A stretch of DNA of 64,000 nucleotides from Streptomyces sp. ISL-96 (lineage in GTDB: Bacteria; Actinomycetota; Actinomycetes; Streptomycetales; Streptomycetaceae): contig NZ_JAGGPA010000026.1 of NCBI RefSeq assembly GCF_018614035.1, positions 1 through 64,000 on the forward strand, given 5' to 3'. Under the pieces are notes generated by a model. The model ran no database searches. It saw only the letters and a program-made list of their open reading frames with translations, and was not told where the DNA came from. Position numbers and translations under genes: made by a program. Positions 16,208 through 25,116 of this stretch are shown in pieces (within the stretch, counting starts at the first letter, position 1; every line of letters begins with the position of its first letter).

Positions 16208-16696
16208 TCAGCCGTACGCTCCGCTCCCGGCCGGTGGTGAACAGCGCGCCCGCGCCGGGCAGAGGTCGAAGTGGCTGATGCGGCAGGTGTCGGACGGGGA
16301 CGACGAGCCCAGGTTGACCGCCGTGCCGTCGCCCGCGATGCGCCAGCGCTTGCCCGCGGGGACGGCGCCGAGCGGCCGGTCGCCCGGCTCGATCAGGATC
16401 CAGCGGCCCCGTACGGTGCGGTGCCACGTGGCCCGGGCGCCGCACCGCTTGCATGCCGTGGTCGGGGCCGTACGCGGGTCGGGTACGGAGGCCGAACGGC
16501 GGGCCGCCAGGGTCAGCTCGACGGCCGTCGTGGCCAGCACCTCGGCGAGCAGCACCGGGTCACGGCCGGGCCTGCTGCCTCCGGTCCGCTCGCACGGACC
16601 GCACAGCGTCATCCCCAGAACCGCCCGCCACCTGCCGCGCGGGCCACCGCACGCGTCGCACACATCGCACGCACCGCGCTCGTCGTACGAGACCAT
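16208..16696 (-). CDS. DUF6083 zinc-ribbon protein
   Basis: This 162-residue protein has two Cys clusters: CDVCDACGG with a later CGPC (residues 10-35), and CKRCGARATWHRTVRGRWILIEPG through CRISHFDLCP (80-147). This is the signature of the Streptomyces DUF6083 family. It would bind zinc; its function is unknown. It is convergent with the helicase-associated gene, 62 bp away. No membrane or secretion signal is seen. Confidence 0.75.
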   Translation of the reverse strand: MVSYDERGACDVCDACGGPRGRWRAVLGMTLCGPCERTGGSRPGRDPVLLAEVLATTAVELTLAARRSASVPDPRTAPTTACKRCGARATWHRTVRGRWILIEPGDRPLGAVPAGKRWRIAGDGTAVNLGSSSPSDTCRISHFDLCPARARCSPPAGSGAYG

Positions 16697-16931
16697 GCCG
16701 CCCCCACCCGCAAACCGCCCTGTTTACAGCCGACTTGGACAATCGTTCCACGAGGGTCTGACAATCATGCCGACAACGGTCCTGACGCCCGTGGAAGTGG
16801 ACCTGCCGAGCGCCGCGGAATTGGACCAGGGATGGTGGCCAACTCCTGTCTGATCTCGGTGACATGACCCATCCGAGCAGCACCCCGAAACCGTCACCGT
16901 CCCCCGGCACCCACACCCCGCAGGTGCGTTC

Positions 16932-17759
16932 ATGAGCGCCGCCCGCCGAGCCGCCGAGCTCCGTGCGCTGCACGTCCCGGGCAAGCCGGTCGTACTGCCC
17001 AACGTCTGGGACGCCGCCTCCGCCCGCACCGTCGCGGCCGCCGGATTCCCGGCGATCGCCACCGGCAGCGCCGCGGTCGCCCCCGCCCTCGGGTACGAGG
17101 ACCAAGAGGCGGCGCCGCCCGCGGAGATGTTCGCCGCGGTGGCGCGCATCGTGCGGGCCGTGGAACTCCCGGTGACCGCCGACCTGGAGCGCGGCTACGG
17201 CCTGCCGCCCGCCGAGCTCGCCGGACGGCTGGCGGAAACCGGCGCGGTGGGCTGCAACCTGGAGGACTCCGATCCGCGTACCGGCGCCATGGTGGACATC
17301 GGCGAACAGGCCGAGTTCCTTGCCGCCTTCCGCCGGGCGGCGCCGGATGTGGTGCTCAACGCGCGCATCGACACGTTCCTGCACGGCTCCGCCGACGCCG
17401 ACGCCGACCCCGACGCCGACCCCGACGCCGACCCCGACCGTATGGACGAGGAGCTGCTCGCGGACGCCGTCACCCGTGGCCGGGCCTACGTCGAAGCCGG
17501 CGCCGACTGCGTCTACCCGCTCTCCCCGCGCGGCCTGTCCGCCCATACCCTGCGCGCGCTGGTGCTCGGCATCGGTGCGCCCGTCAATGCGGCGTACGGG
17601 CCCGGCAGCCCCCTGTCCTTCGACGACCTGGCGGCGGCGGGCGCGGCCAGGGTGACCTTCGGGCCAGGACTGTTCATGGCGGCGCAGAAGCATCTGGCCG
17701 GGCTGGTGCAGGAGATCCGCGCCGGGCGCGACCCGTACGCGGGCATCACGTTGCCATGA
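16932..17759 (+). CDS. Isocitrate lyase / PEP mutase family enzyme
   Basis: This 275-residue (beta/alpha)8 enzyme has the family motifs VLPNVWDAASA, ADLERGYG, GCNLEDSD and LNARIDTFL. Members cleave or form C-C or C-P bonds on oxaloacetate-like substrates using Mg2+. The exact reaction cannot be told from sequence. A run of Asp-Ala/Asp-Pro dipeptides (about residues 154-169) is inserted after the RIDTFLHG strand, encoded by a 6-12 bp DNA repeat. The ATG overlaps the stop of a 23-codon upstream ORF. No strong ribosome site is seen, so translation may be coupled. Confidence 0.8.
   Translation: MSAARRAAELRALHVPGKPVVLPNVWDAASARTVAAAGFPAIATGSAAVAPALGYEDQEAAPPAEMFAAVARIVRAVELPVTADLERGYGLPPAELAGRLAETGAVGCNLEDSDPRTGAMVDIGEQAEFLAAFRRAAPDVVLNARIDTFLHGSADADADPDADPDADPDRMDEELLADAVTRGRAYVEAGADCVYPLSPRGLSAHTLRALVLGIGAPVNAAYGPGSPLSFDDLAAAGAARVTFGPGLFMAAQKHLAGLVQEIRAGRDPYAGITLP
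17391..17438. repeat. In-frame GACGCCGACCCC microsatellite
   Basis: Units of GACGCC and GACCCC repeat across this stretch inside the PEP-mutase-family gene and encode a DADPDADPD run. All units are multiples of 3, so copy-number change would keep the frame. Confidence 0.8.
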
Positions 17760-17783
17760 GCGACGCGCGCCCGGCCGCGGAAG

Positions 17784-18368
17784 TCAGCCCCGGCGCTGTC
17801 TGAGGGCGGCCAGCGTCGTGTCGAGGTCCGCTGCCGCGGTGCGCGGCCGGTTGTGCGGAAGCTTGCCCAGGACCACTGCCATGCCGCAGGTGTTGGTGAG
17901 CGCGGAGAAGACCAGGCCGCCCGCGACCCCGGCGGAGAGCAGCTGCCAGGCCGGGTGCAGCAGGCCGAGGACGAGGCCCGTCAGGACCAGGGCCCCGGCG
18001 GCGAGCCGGACCTGCCGCTCCATGGCCCAGGCGCTGCGGCCGCCTCCCGCGGGGCGGTTCAGCTCGTGCCCGCGCGCCGCCCAGCCGGTGGTTCCGCCGG
18101 TGAGGGTTGAGGCGGTGACGCCGAGGCCGGCGAGCGTCCGGCAGGCGTTCTCGGAGCGCGTGCCGGTCGCGCAGACGACCAGGATCTCGCCCTGCTCCGC
18201 GGCTTCCTCGATCGCGGGCAGCGCGTGGTGCAGCCGGTCGAGGGGGACGTTGTGGGCGCCGGGGAGGTGTCCGGAGGCGTACTCGCCCGGTGCGCGTACG
18301 TCGATGACGGTCAGGTCGGCCAGCCGGGCGTGGGCCTGGTTGATGTCGAGCGCGGCGGGAGAGTTCAT
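17784..18368 (-). CDS. Rhodanese-domain protein with C-terminal membrane region
   Basis: This 194-residue protein has a single rhodanese domain (1-100) with VIDVRAPGEYASGHLPGAHNVPL and the active-site loop VVCATGTRS with its catalytic Cys. Two hydrophobic helices follow (about 120-170), the DUF2892-like arrangement of E. coli YgaP. It would transfer sulfur from thiosulfate or persulfide at the membrane. The start is ATG 18368; no clear ribosome site lies before it. It is divergent from the UvrA-like gene across a repeat-bearing intergenic region. Confidence 0.85.
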   Translation of the reverse strand: MNSPAALDINQAHARLADLTVIDVRAPGEYASGHLPGAHNVPLDRLHHALPAIEEAAEQGEILVVCATGTRSENACRTLAGLGVTASTLTGGTTGWAARGHELNRPAGGGRSAWAMERQVRLAAGALVLTGLVLGLLHPAWQLLSAGVAGGLVFSALTNTCGMAVVLGKLPHNRPRTAAADLDTTLAALRQRRG

Positions 18369-18377
18369 GGCCGAAAA

Positions 18378-18415
18378 GGTACCCCTGCCGTACCTGCTGC
18401 CGTACCTGCCGTACC
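18378..18415. repeat. Tandem CCGTACC repeats in a divergent promoter region
   Basis: CCGTACC occurs at 18388, 18400 and 18409, and a GGTACC lies at 18378. All fall in the 150 bp between the rhodanese gene and the UvrA-like gene. They may be an operator; this is unproven. Confidence 0.4.
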
Positions 18416-18518
18416 CCTGCCCGGCGGTTTCCGGACTGCTGAGTTCCGCCCCATGCGGACCACTGAATCGACAGACTGTACGACCGCCCTCCCCACGAAT
18501 CCAAGAAGAGAGCCGGAA

Positions 18519-20804
18519 ATGTCTGCCGACCCGTCCAGCCATCAGCCGACCACCGCGGACCACCACAACGTGATCCAGGTCCGCGGAGCCCGCGAGAACA
18601 ACCTGGCGAATGTGTCGGTCGACCTCCCCAAGCGCCGGCTCACGGTCTTCACCGGTGTCTCCGGTTCGGGCAAGTCCTCCCTCGTCTTCGGCACCATCGC
18701 CGCGGAGTCCCAGCGCCTGATCAACGAGACGTACACGGCCTTCATCCAGTCGTTCATGCCGAGCATGGGCCGCCCCGACGTCGACGCCCTGCACAATCTG
18801 AGCGCGGCGATCGTCGTCGACCAGGAGCGGATGGGCGCCAACTCCCGTTCTACGGTGGGCACGGCGACCGATGCGTACACGATGCTGCGGATCATCTTCA
18901 GCCGCCTCGGCACCCCTCACATCGGCACCTCCACCGCCTTCAGCTTCAACAGCGCGGAGGGCATGTGCCCCGAGTGCGAGGGCATCGGGCAGGTGACGAA
19001 GATCGACGTCGATCAGCTCGTGGACCGTGAACTGTCCCTCAGGGAAGGGGCGATCACCGTCCCCGGTTTCGCGGTCGATGCCTGGTACTGGCAGGTCATG
19101 GCCGACTCCGGCCTCTACGACCCCGACACGAAACTGAAGGACTTCACGCCCGCCGAGTGGGACGACTTCCTCCACAAGCCGTCCACCAAGATCAAGTCCG
19201 GCGGCATCAACGTGACGTACGAAGGCCTCGTGGTGAAGGTCCAGCGCGTCTACCTCTCCAAGGACCGCGAATCGATGCAGCCCCACATCCGGGCCTTCGT
19301 CGACCGGGCGGTGGTCTTCACCGACTGCCCGGCCTGCGGCGGCACCCGCCTCAGCGCCGCCGCGCTGTCCTCGGTGATCGACGGCGTCAACATCGCCCAG
19401 TGCTCGGCGATGCAGATCAGCGACCTGGCCGCCTTCGTACGGACGATCGCCGATCCGTCGGTCGCGCCGATGCTCGCGGGCCTGAGCCACACCCTGGACT
19501 CGCTGGTCGAGATCGGGCTCGGCTATCTGAGCCTGGACCGTACGTCGTCCACGCTCTCCGGCGGCGAGGCGCAGCGCGTGAAGATGGTCCGCCACCTCGG
19601 ATCCAGCCTCACCGACGTCACGTACGTCTTCGACGAGCCGACCATCGGCCTGCACCCGCACGACATCAGCCGCATGAACGACCTCCTGCTGCGCCTGCGC
19701 GACAAGGGCAACACGGTCCTCGTCGTCGAGCACAAGCCCGAGGTGATCGCGATCGCGGACCATGTGGTGGACCTGGGTCCGGGGGCGGGTTCGGCGGGCG
19801 GGCAGGTCTGTTACAGCGGCGACGTACCCGGCCTGCGCGCCTCGGGGACGCTCACCGGGCGCCACCTCGGACACCGGGCGCGGCTGCGCGAGAGCGTGCG
19901 CGAGCCGCACGGGAAGATCGCGATCGAGGGCGCGGACCTGCACAATCTGCGGGACGTCTCCGTCGACATCCCTACCGGTGTACTGACCGTGGTGACCGGC
20001 GTCGCCGGGTCCGGCAAGAGCTCACTGATCCACGGTTACCTGTCGGTGCGCGACGGCGTGGCGGTCGCCGACCAGTCCCCCATCCGGGGCTCGCGCCGCT
20101 CCAATCCGGCGACGTACACCGGGCTGCTGGGCCCGATCCGTACCGCCTTCGCCAAGGAGAACGGCGTCAAGGCAGCACTCTTCAGCGCGAATTCGGAGGG
20201 CGCCTGCCCGGTGTGCAACGGCCTCGGCCTCGTCTACACCGACCTCGCCATGATGGCCGGCGTGGCCTCGGTCTGCGAGAAGTGCGAGGGGAGGCGCTTC
20301 ACGCCCGAGGTACTCACCTACACCCTGCGCGGCAAGAACATCAGCGAGGTGCTGGGCATGTCGATGGCCCAGGCGTACGACTTCTTCCCGTCCGGGCAGG
20401 CCCGCGCGATCCTGGGCCGGCTGACCGACGTCGGCCTGAGCTACCTCCGCCTCGGCCAGCCGCTCAACACCCTGTCGGGCGGCGAGCGGCAGCGGCTGAA
20501 GCTGGCGATCCACATGGCGGAGAAGTCGACGACGTACGTCCTGGACGAGCCGACCACCGGGCTGCACATGGCGGACGTCGACAAGCTCCTGGCGCTTCTC
20601 GACCGGCTGGTCGACGCCGGGAACACGGTCGTCGTCATCGAGCACCACCAGGCGGTCATGGCGCGGGCGGACTGGCTGATCGACCTCGGTCCGGGCGGCG
20701 GCCACGACGGCGGCCGCGTGGTCTTCACCGGCACCCCGGCGGAGCTGGTGGCCGACGGGGACACACTGACGGCGCGGCACCTGCGGCAGTACGTCGCCGG
20801 ATGA
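18519..20804 (+). CDS. UvrA-like ABC ATPase (DrrC / UvrA2 type)
   Basis: This 761-residue protein has two ABC ATPase modules: Walker A TGVSGSGKSS (about 47), signature TLSGGEAQRV (about 347) and Walker B YVFDEPTIGLHP; then TGVAGSGKSS (about 497), NTLSGGERQRL and YVLDEPTTGLH. CPEC, CPAC, CPVC and CEKC zinc-finger halves are present. It is about 200 residues shorter than UvrA, as expected for UvrA2/DrrC proteins lacking the UvrB-binding insert. These proteins give resistance to DNA-binding drugs such as daunorubicin. The start is ATG 18519 behind AAGAAGAGAG. No antibiotic gene is adjacent. Confidence 0.88.
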   Translation: MSADPSSHQPTTADHHNVIQVRGARENNLANVSVDLPKRRLTVFTGVSGSGKSSLVFGTIAAESQRLINETYTAFIQSFMPSMGRPDVDALHNLSAAIVVDQERMGANSRSTVGTATDAYTMLRIIFSRLGTPHIGTSTAFSFNSAEGMCPECEGIGQVTKIDVDQLVDRELSLREGAITVPGFAVDAWYWQVMADSGLYDPDTKLKDFTPAEWDDFLHKPSTKIKSGGINVTYEGLVVKVQRVYLSKDRESMQPHIRAFVDRAVVFTDCPACGGTRLSAAALSSVIDGVNIAQCSAMQISDLAAFVRTIADPSVAPMLAGLSHTLDSLVEIGLGYLSLDRTSSTLSGGEAQRVKMVRHLGSSLTDVTYVFDEPTIGLHPHDISRMNDLLLRLRDKGNTVLVVEHKPEVIAIADHVVDLGPGAGSAGGQVCYSGDVPGLRASGTLTGRHLGHRARLRESVREPHGKIAIEGADLHNLRDVSVDIPTGVLTVVTGVAGSGKSSLIHGYLSVRDGVAVADQSPIRGSRRSNPATYTGLLGPIRTAFAKENGVKAALFSANSEGACPVCNGLGLVYTDLAMMAGVASVCEKCEGRRFTPEVLTYTLRGKNISEVLGMSMAQAYDFFPSGQARAILGRLTDVGLSYLRLGQPLNTLSGGERQRLKLAIHMAEKSTTYVLDEPTTGLHMADVDKLLALLDRLVDAGNTVVVIEHHQAVMARADWLIDLGPGGGHDGGRVVFTGTPAELVADGDTLTARHLRQYVAG

Positions 20805-20817
20805 CGCACCCGCCGGG

Positions 20818-21288
20818 TCAGAAATCGTCACACGTCGCGGTGGCGAACCTTCCGGTGGCGGTGGCCGTCTGCGGCTCGCCGCCGTCCACCGTGACGGAGC
20901 AGGTGGCGGTGCCGCCGGAGGACCCGGTGGTGACGGTCAGGGAGCCGCCCTTGGCGAAGCCACTGGTGTCGACTTCCCTGCGCCACGGGAGCCGGGCGTC
21001 GGACACGGTGTCGGACGAGGCGTTCCCGTCCCTCCAGGTCGTGTAGGCGATGGTGACGCCCTTGGCGTCACCGGTCACGACGTACTTCACGGTCACGGTC
21101 CGGTCCGACTCGTCGTCGACCACCGTGGCGACGGTGGCGATGACGGCGATGCAGCCGCCGGCGAAGAGAAACAGCAGGCCGAGGAGGACCCAGGGCCAGA
21201 CCCGGCGCTTCTTCTCGGGCGGCGGCGGGGAGGCGGACCAGCCGGGCGGGGGGAGGTCGCCGGGCGGTGGGGGTGGCGCGTCGGACAT
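20818..21288 (-). CDS. MmpS-like membrane-anchored accessory protein
   Basis: This 156-residue protein has a Pro-rich cytoplasmic N-terminus, one membrane helix (VWPWVLLGLLFLFAGGCIAVIATVATVV, about 42-70), and an exported beta-sandwich domain with VKYVVTGDAKGVTIAYTT and two late Cys. This matches the MmpS transport-accessory family. In mycobacteria MmpS partners MmpL exporters, but no MmpL gene is present here. The ATG at 21288 has AAGGAAGGA upstream; an upstream in-frame extension has no ribosome site. Confidence 0.75.
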   Translation of the reverse strand: MSDAPPPPPGDLPPPGWSASPPPPEKKRRVWPWVLLGLLFLFAGGCIAVIATVATVVDDESDRTVTVKYVVTGDAKGVTIAYTTWRDGNASSDTVSDARLPWRREVDTSGFAKGGSLTVTTGSSGGTATCSVTVDGGEPQTATATGRFATATCDDF

Positions 21289-21492
21289 GGGCGCGTCCTT
21301 CCTTCTGGCCTGGTTGGTCGCCTCGACCACTCCTCGATCACTCCTCGATCATTGGCCGGGTCGGGCCCGTACGCCCACGGGCTTGGGCCGGCGGGATGGC
21401 GAGACGAAACGTCTTGCGTATGCGGAGAGGCTTTTGCGACGGGTACGCCGACGAGGTGTGCGAAGCCGGCGCGTTTGCGTGATCATCGAGGG

Positions 21493-22083
21493 ATGAGCCC
21501 CGAAATCCGCCTCGCCCAGCAACCGGAAGCCGACGAACTGCTCGGCCGCAGCCCGCTAGCCGACCTGATCGGCATGCTGCTCGACCAGCAGATCCCCATG
21601 GAGTGGGCGTTCGCGGGCCCGTACACGATCGCCCAGCGGATGGGCGCCGACGACCTCGACGCGCACGAGATCGCCGCGTACGACCCGGAGGCCTTCGCCG
21701 AGCTCCTGTCGGCCAAGCCGGCCGTGCACCGTTACCCGGGGTCGATGGCCAAGCGGGTGCAGCAGCTGTGTCAGTACCTGGTGGACGAGTACGACGGTGA
21801 CACGACCGCGATCTGGCGCGATGTCGCCACCGGCAAGGAACTGCTGGCCCGGCTGAACGCGCTGCCCGGCTTCGGCAAGCAGAAGTCCCAGATCTTCCTG
21901 GCCCTGCTGGGCAAGCAGCTCGGCGTACGCCCCCAGGGGTGGCGGGAGGCGGCGGGGTCGTACGGCGACGAGGGCTCGTACCGGTCGGCGGCGGACATCA
22001 GGGGGCCCGAGTCGCTGGCGAAGGTGCGGGCGTTCAAGCAGCAGACGAAGGCCGCGGCGAAGAAGAAGCCCCCGGCGAAGTAG
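21493..22083 (+). CDS. HhH-GPD base-excision repair protein
   Basis: This 196-residue protein is a small relative of the endonuclease III superfamily. LIGMLLDQQIPMEWAFAGP and the helix-hairpin-helix LLARLNALPGFGKQKSQIFLALLGKQ (about 118-143) are visible. The catalytic Lys of bifunctional glycosylases is not obvious. There is no iron-sulfur Cys cluster, and the C-terminus is Lys-rich. It probably removes a damaged base, with the substrate unknown. The ATG at 21493 is the first start with GAGG nearby. Confidence 0.8.
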   Translation: MSPEIRLAQQPEADELLGRSPLADLIGMLLDQQIPMEWAFAGPYTIAQRMGADDLDAHEIAAYDPEAFAELLSAKPAVHRYPGSMAKRVQQLCQYLVDEYDGDTTAIWRDVATGKELLARLNALPGFGKQKSQIFLALLGKQLGVRPQGWREAAGSYGDEGSYRSAADIRGPESLAKVRAFKQQTKAAAKKKPPAK

Positions 22084-22308
22084 GGCACTCTCGCGCCGGC
22101 GCCGCCCGGGTCAACGGCTGCTCGGGGGCGTACTCCGAATGAGGGGAACTCCTCGCCCGCAATCGGCGCGGACCGGCCGCTCGAGGACCCGGCATCACCG
22201 GAAGATCCGCCTCCGCTCGCGCTTTACTCCCGTTCTGGCGCCGAATAAGACCTTTGCACCCCGGCCTCATGGCTGCGCCCGGACCCCCTCGCCCGGTAGG
22301 CTTTCCGT

Positions 22309-22611
22309 GTGATCTTCAAGCGCATCGGAAACGGCCGGCCGTATCCCGACCACGGCCGGGAAAGCACCCGGCAGTGGGCGGATGTCGCGCCGCGCCCGGT
22401 CCGCCTCGATCAGCTGGTGACCACCAAGGGTCAGCTGGACCTCGAGACACTGCTGGCCGAGGACTCGACGTTCTACGGCGACCTCTTCGCCCACGTCGTG
22501 AAGTGGCAGGGCGACCTCTACCTGGAGGACGGACTGCACCGCGCGGTCCGAGCCGCGCTCCAGCAGCGCCAGGTGCTGCACGCGCGCGTCCTCGAACTCG
22601 ACGGCACGTGA
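22309..22611 (+). CDS. Conserved 100-aa actinobacterial protein, VapB-like label doubtful
   Basis: This 100-residue protein (VRLDQLVTTKGQLDLETLLAEDSTFYGDLFAHVVKWQGDLYLEDGLHRAVRAALQQ, split here) resembles Streptomyces proteins often labelled VapB-family antitoxin. It also resembles the ParB N-terminal fold (EDGLHRAVRAAL). No PIN-domain toxin is adjacent. The GTG at 22309 lies 6 bp after TAGGCT, a good -10 element, so the mRNA is probably leaderless. Its function is unknown. Confidence 0.65.
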   Translation: MIFKRIGNGRPYPDHGRESTRQWADVAPRPVRLDQLVTTKGQLDLETLLAEDSTFYGDLFAHVVKWQGDLYLEDGLHRAVRAALQQRQVLHARVLELDGT

Positions 22612-22730
22612 CGCGCTCGGGACTCCCGAGCCGCCCGAACGGACGTCTCATTGCGCCTTATGGGTTGGCCTGACCCGATGTCATTGATCATTTAGTAGGC
22701 ATCATCACTGAGGCGCACTACGCTGCGCCC

Positions 22731-23378
22731 ATGAGCATGCTGACACCCCCCGGCATGGGCGGAAAGTACCGCATTACGGGCGACAAGTACCCGCGTATGC
22801 GACGCCCCCGGAACCGGCGCAGGGCCATCCTCGCGGTGGTGGCCTCCATCGTGGCCCTCGGCCTCGCCGGCTGGGGGACACTGCAGCTCATCGATATCTT
22901 CACGGGCGGCGGCGGGAAGAAGACCTCGGCCGCCGGACGCGCGCGGGGCTGCGACAAGCTGAAGGCGAAGGCCGCCGCACCCTCCGCACCGGCGCGCGAC
23001 GCGGCCCTGCCCAAGCCGCGCACCATCAAGGTCAACGTCTACAACGCGACCAAGCGCGGCGGCCTCGCCAAGGAAACCGCCGACGAGCTGAAGAAGCGCG
23101 GCTTCACCATCGGCAAGGTCGGCAACGCGCCGCCGGAGTACGACAAGAAGGTCAAGGGCGCCGGGATACTGCTGGGCGCGCCCAAGGCGGCCTCCGGCAT
23201 CCTGCCCGTACTCGGTACGCAGCTCAAGGGCGCCGTACACAAGGCCGACACGCGCAAAGGCGCCGACGTGGACCTGATCCTGGGCACGGCCTTCAAGACG
23301 CTGACCACGAAGAAGGACGCGGACAAGGCCCTGGCCGCTCTGGCCAGGCCCGCGCCCGCGCCCTCCGGGAAGTGCTGA
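22731..23378 (+). CDS. Membrane-anchored LytR_C-domain protein
   Basis: This 215-residue protein has a basic N-terminus (MRRPRNRRR), one membrane helix (about 30-57), and an exported LytR_C domain (about 100-195, TIKVNVYNATKRGGLAKETADELKKRGF). LytR_C domains occur at the C-terminus of cell-wall LCP transferases; alone, the domain may have a cell-surface accessory role. TACGCT lies 6 bp before the ATG at 22731 and no ribosome site is seen, so the transcript may be leaderless. It is convergent with upp. Confidence 0.82.
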   Translation: MSMLTPPGMGGKYRITGDKYPRMRRPRNRRRAILAVVASIVALGLAGWGTLQLIDIFTGGGGKKTSAAGRARGCDKLKAKAAAPSAPARDAALPKPRTIKVNVYNATKRGGLAKETADELKKRGFTIGKVGNAPPEYDKKVKGAGILLGAPKAASGILPVLGTQLKGAVHKADTRKGADVDLILGTAFKTLTTKKDADKALAALARPAPAPSGKC

Positions 23379-23414
23379 GAACGCTGCGAGAACGGTTGGG
23401 CGTACGAACAGCGG

Positions 23415-24050
23415 CTAGCCGGCGGTCCCGTACATCCGGTCACCCGCGTCGCCGAGGCCCGGCACGATGTAGCCGTGCTCGTTGAGCCGCTCGTCGACCG
23501 AGGCCGTGACCACGGTGACCGGCGCGCCGGCCAGCTCGCGCTCCATGAGCTCGACGCCCTCGGGCGCCGCGAGCAGCACGACCGCCGTGACATCGTCCGC
23601 GCCGCGCTTGATCAGCTCACGGATCGCCGCGACCAGCGTGCCGCCGGTGGCCAGCATCGGGTCGAGGACGTACACCTGGCGGCCGGAGAGGTCCTCCGGC
23701 ATCCGGGTCGCGTACGTCTCCGCCTGGAGCGTGTCCTCGTTGCGGATCATGCCGAGGAAGCCCACCTCTGCGGTCGGCAGCAGCCGCACCATGCCGTCGA
23801 GCATGCCGAGACCGGCCCGCAGGATCGGTACGACGAGGGGGCGCGGGTGGGACAGTTTCACGCCCGTCGTCGACGTCACGGGGGTATGGATGTCGACCTG
23901 TTCGGTGCGCACGTCCCTGGTGGCCTCGTACGCGAGCAGGGTGACCAGCTCGTCGGCGAGGCGCCGGAAGGTCGGGGAGTCGGTGCGCTTGTCGCGCAGC
24001 GTGGTGAGTTTGTGCGCCACCAACGGGTGGTCGACGACGTGGATCCGCAT
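23415..24050 (-). CDS. upp: Uracil phosphoribosyltransferase
   Basis: This 211-residue enzyme makes UMP from uracil and PRPP (pyrimidine salvage, cytoplasm). The PRPP loop VLDPMLATGGTL (about 128-139) and the C-terminal uracil-binding segment YIVPGLGDAGDRMYGT are intact, and the length is normal for the family. TACTGT lies 7 bp before the ATG at 24050 on this strand and no ribosome site is visible, suggesting leaderless transcription. Confidence 0.97.
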   Translation of the reverse strand: MRIHVVDHPLVAHKLTTLRDKRTDSPTFRRLADELVTLLAYEATRDVRTEQVDIHTPVTSTTGVKLSHPRPLVVPILRAGLGMLDGMVRLLPTAEVGFLGMIRNEDTLQAETYATRMPEDLSGRQVYVLDPMLATGGTLVAAIRELIKRGADDVTAVVLLAAPEGVELMERELAGAPVTVVTASVDERLNEHGYIVPGLGDAGDRMYGTAG

Positions 24051-24224
24051 GCCGTCAACAGTAGCCGGGCATGTGGGGCGCCCGCGCTGGCATCAACACG
24101 CCGGCCGGAGGGAAGGTGGGGTGGGGACAGACGCGGGCTTGGGGTGGTGGGGCCGATGCCGGACGGGGACCAGGAGCAGGATCAGGAACAGGAAGCCGGA
24201 CAAGAACAGGAACAGCAGGAAAAC

Positions 24225-24371
24225 ATGGGTCTGGTCGACCGCAGGCGGCGGCGCGCCCAGTTCCTGCGCGAGTTGCACGAGGCGAAGGCGCTGCGCGAAC
24301 GGGTACAGCCACGCCGGGCCCGAGCGGCCCGGATGCGGCAGCAGATGCGGATGCGTACCTTCCGCTGGTAG
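24225..24371 (+). CDS. 48-residue Arg-rich protein
   Basis: The ATG at 24225 follows CAGGA. The product is very basic (VDRRRRRAQFLRELHEA, then RARAARMRQQMRMRTFRW), with Arg on one face of predicted helices, as in RNA-binding peptides. An upstream in-frame ATG at 24156 would add 23 Gln/Glu-rich residues encoded by a CAGGA-type repeat. It lies between upp and the TadA-associated gene; the function is unknown. Confidence 0.55.
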   Translation: MGLVDRRRRRAQFLRELHEAKALRERVQPRRARAARMRQQMRMRTFRW

Positions 24372-24567
24372 GGCCTATCTCGCAGAACTGGTACACGACG
24401 CAAGAGCGGAAGACCTCTCGCGGAGCGATTGTTTCTGCCACGATTCCGAGTGGGCGGGGCTCGGAGCTGCGAAACGGTTTCTCCCCAACCTCAGCAACAA
24501 CCTGAGCGACACCCTCCGGCCGGGAGGAACTCCAACCGGCACTTCTCAAGACAGTGGGAGAGTCACG

Positions 24568-25116
24568 GTGTACATCGCCGCACTGCTCGCGCGCACCGAA
24601 GACGGGTGGAAAGCGAGCGACACGGAGCTCGACGACGTGGAAACCCTGTCCGACCTGACCGATCTGGCCCGCGAGGCCACGGTCGACGACGACACGGTGA
24701 TCGTCTTCATCGAGCAGGAAGACGCATGGTTCGGCCTCGTCCGGGTGGACGGCGAGGAGGACCCTCGTATCTATGTCTCGGACGCGGCCGCGGCCGCTCG
24801 TTCCTCGTACGGGGAGATCCTGCTCACCGACGAACTGCTCGGCCGGGACCCCGAGGACCCGGATGCCCTGGAAGACCTCGTCGACCTCGACGGCACCGAG
24901 GACGGGGAACCGGAAGACGCACTCAACGACGAGAACGACGAGGAGGAGCTCACGGCGGACGACGGCGGCGTCGTACCGGCGGGTCCGCTCGGGGAGACGG
25001 GGATCCTGGCGGACCTCGGCCTGTCCGAGAAGGAGCTGCTGGCGCTGAGCACGGACGCACTTGCCGAGATCGCCGACGCGCTGGGCGCCGCCGACGTACT
25101 GGAGACCGTCCAGTAG
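24568..25116 (+). CDS. tRNA adenosine deaminase-associated protein
   Basis: This 182-residue acidic protein is named after actinobacterial proteins encoded directly before tadA. The first 75 residues form a compact domain (VYIAALLARTEDGWKASDTELDD). A long Asp/Glu-rich stretch (about 88-140) and a helical tail (LSEKELLALSTDALAEIADAL) follow. The start is GTG 24568 with GGGAGAG upstream. The stop shares a base with the tadA start (TAGTG), so the pair is coupled. Its role in tRNA editing is inferred only from linkage. Confidence 0.8.
   Translation: MYIAALLARTEDGWKASDTELDDVETLSDLTDLAREATVDDDTVIVFIEQEDAWFGLVRVDGEEDPRIYVSDAAAAARSSYGEILLTDELLGRDPEDPDALEDLVDLDGTEDGEPEDALNDENDEEELTADDGGVVPAGPLGETGILADLGLSEKELLALSTDALAEIADALGAADVLETVQ

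Noticed and set aside
22309..22611. Toxin-antitoxin module
   Set aside because: The protein resembles entries labelled VapB-like, but no toxin gene overlaps or adjoins it, and the fold is more like a ParB N-terminal segment.
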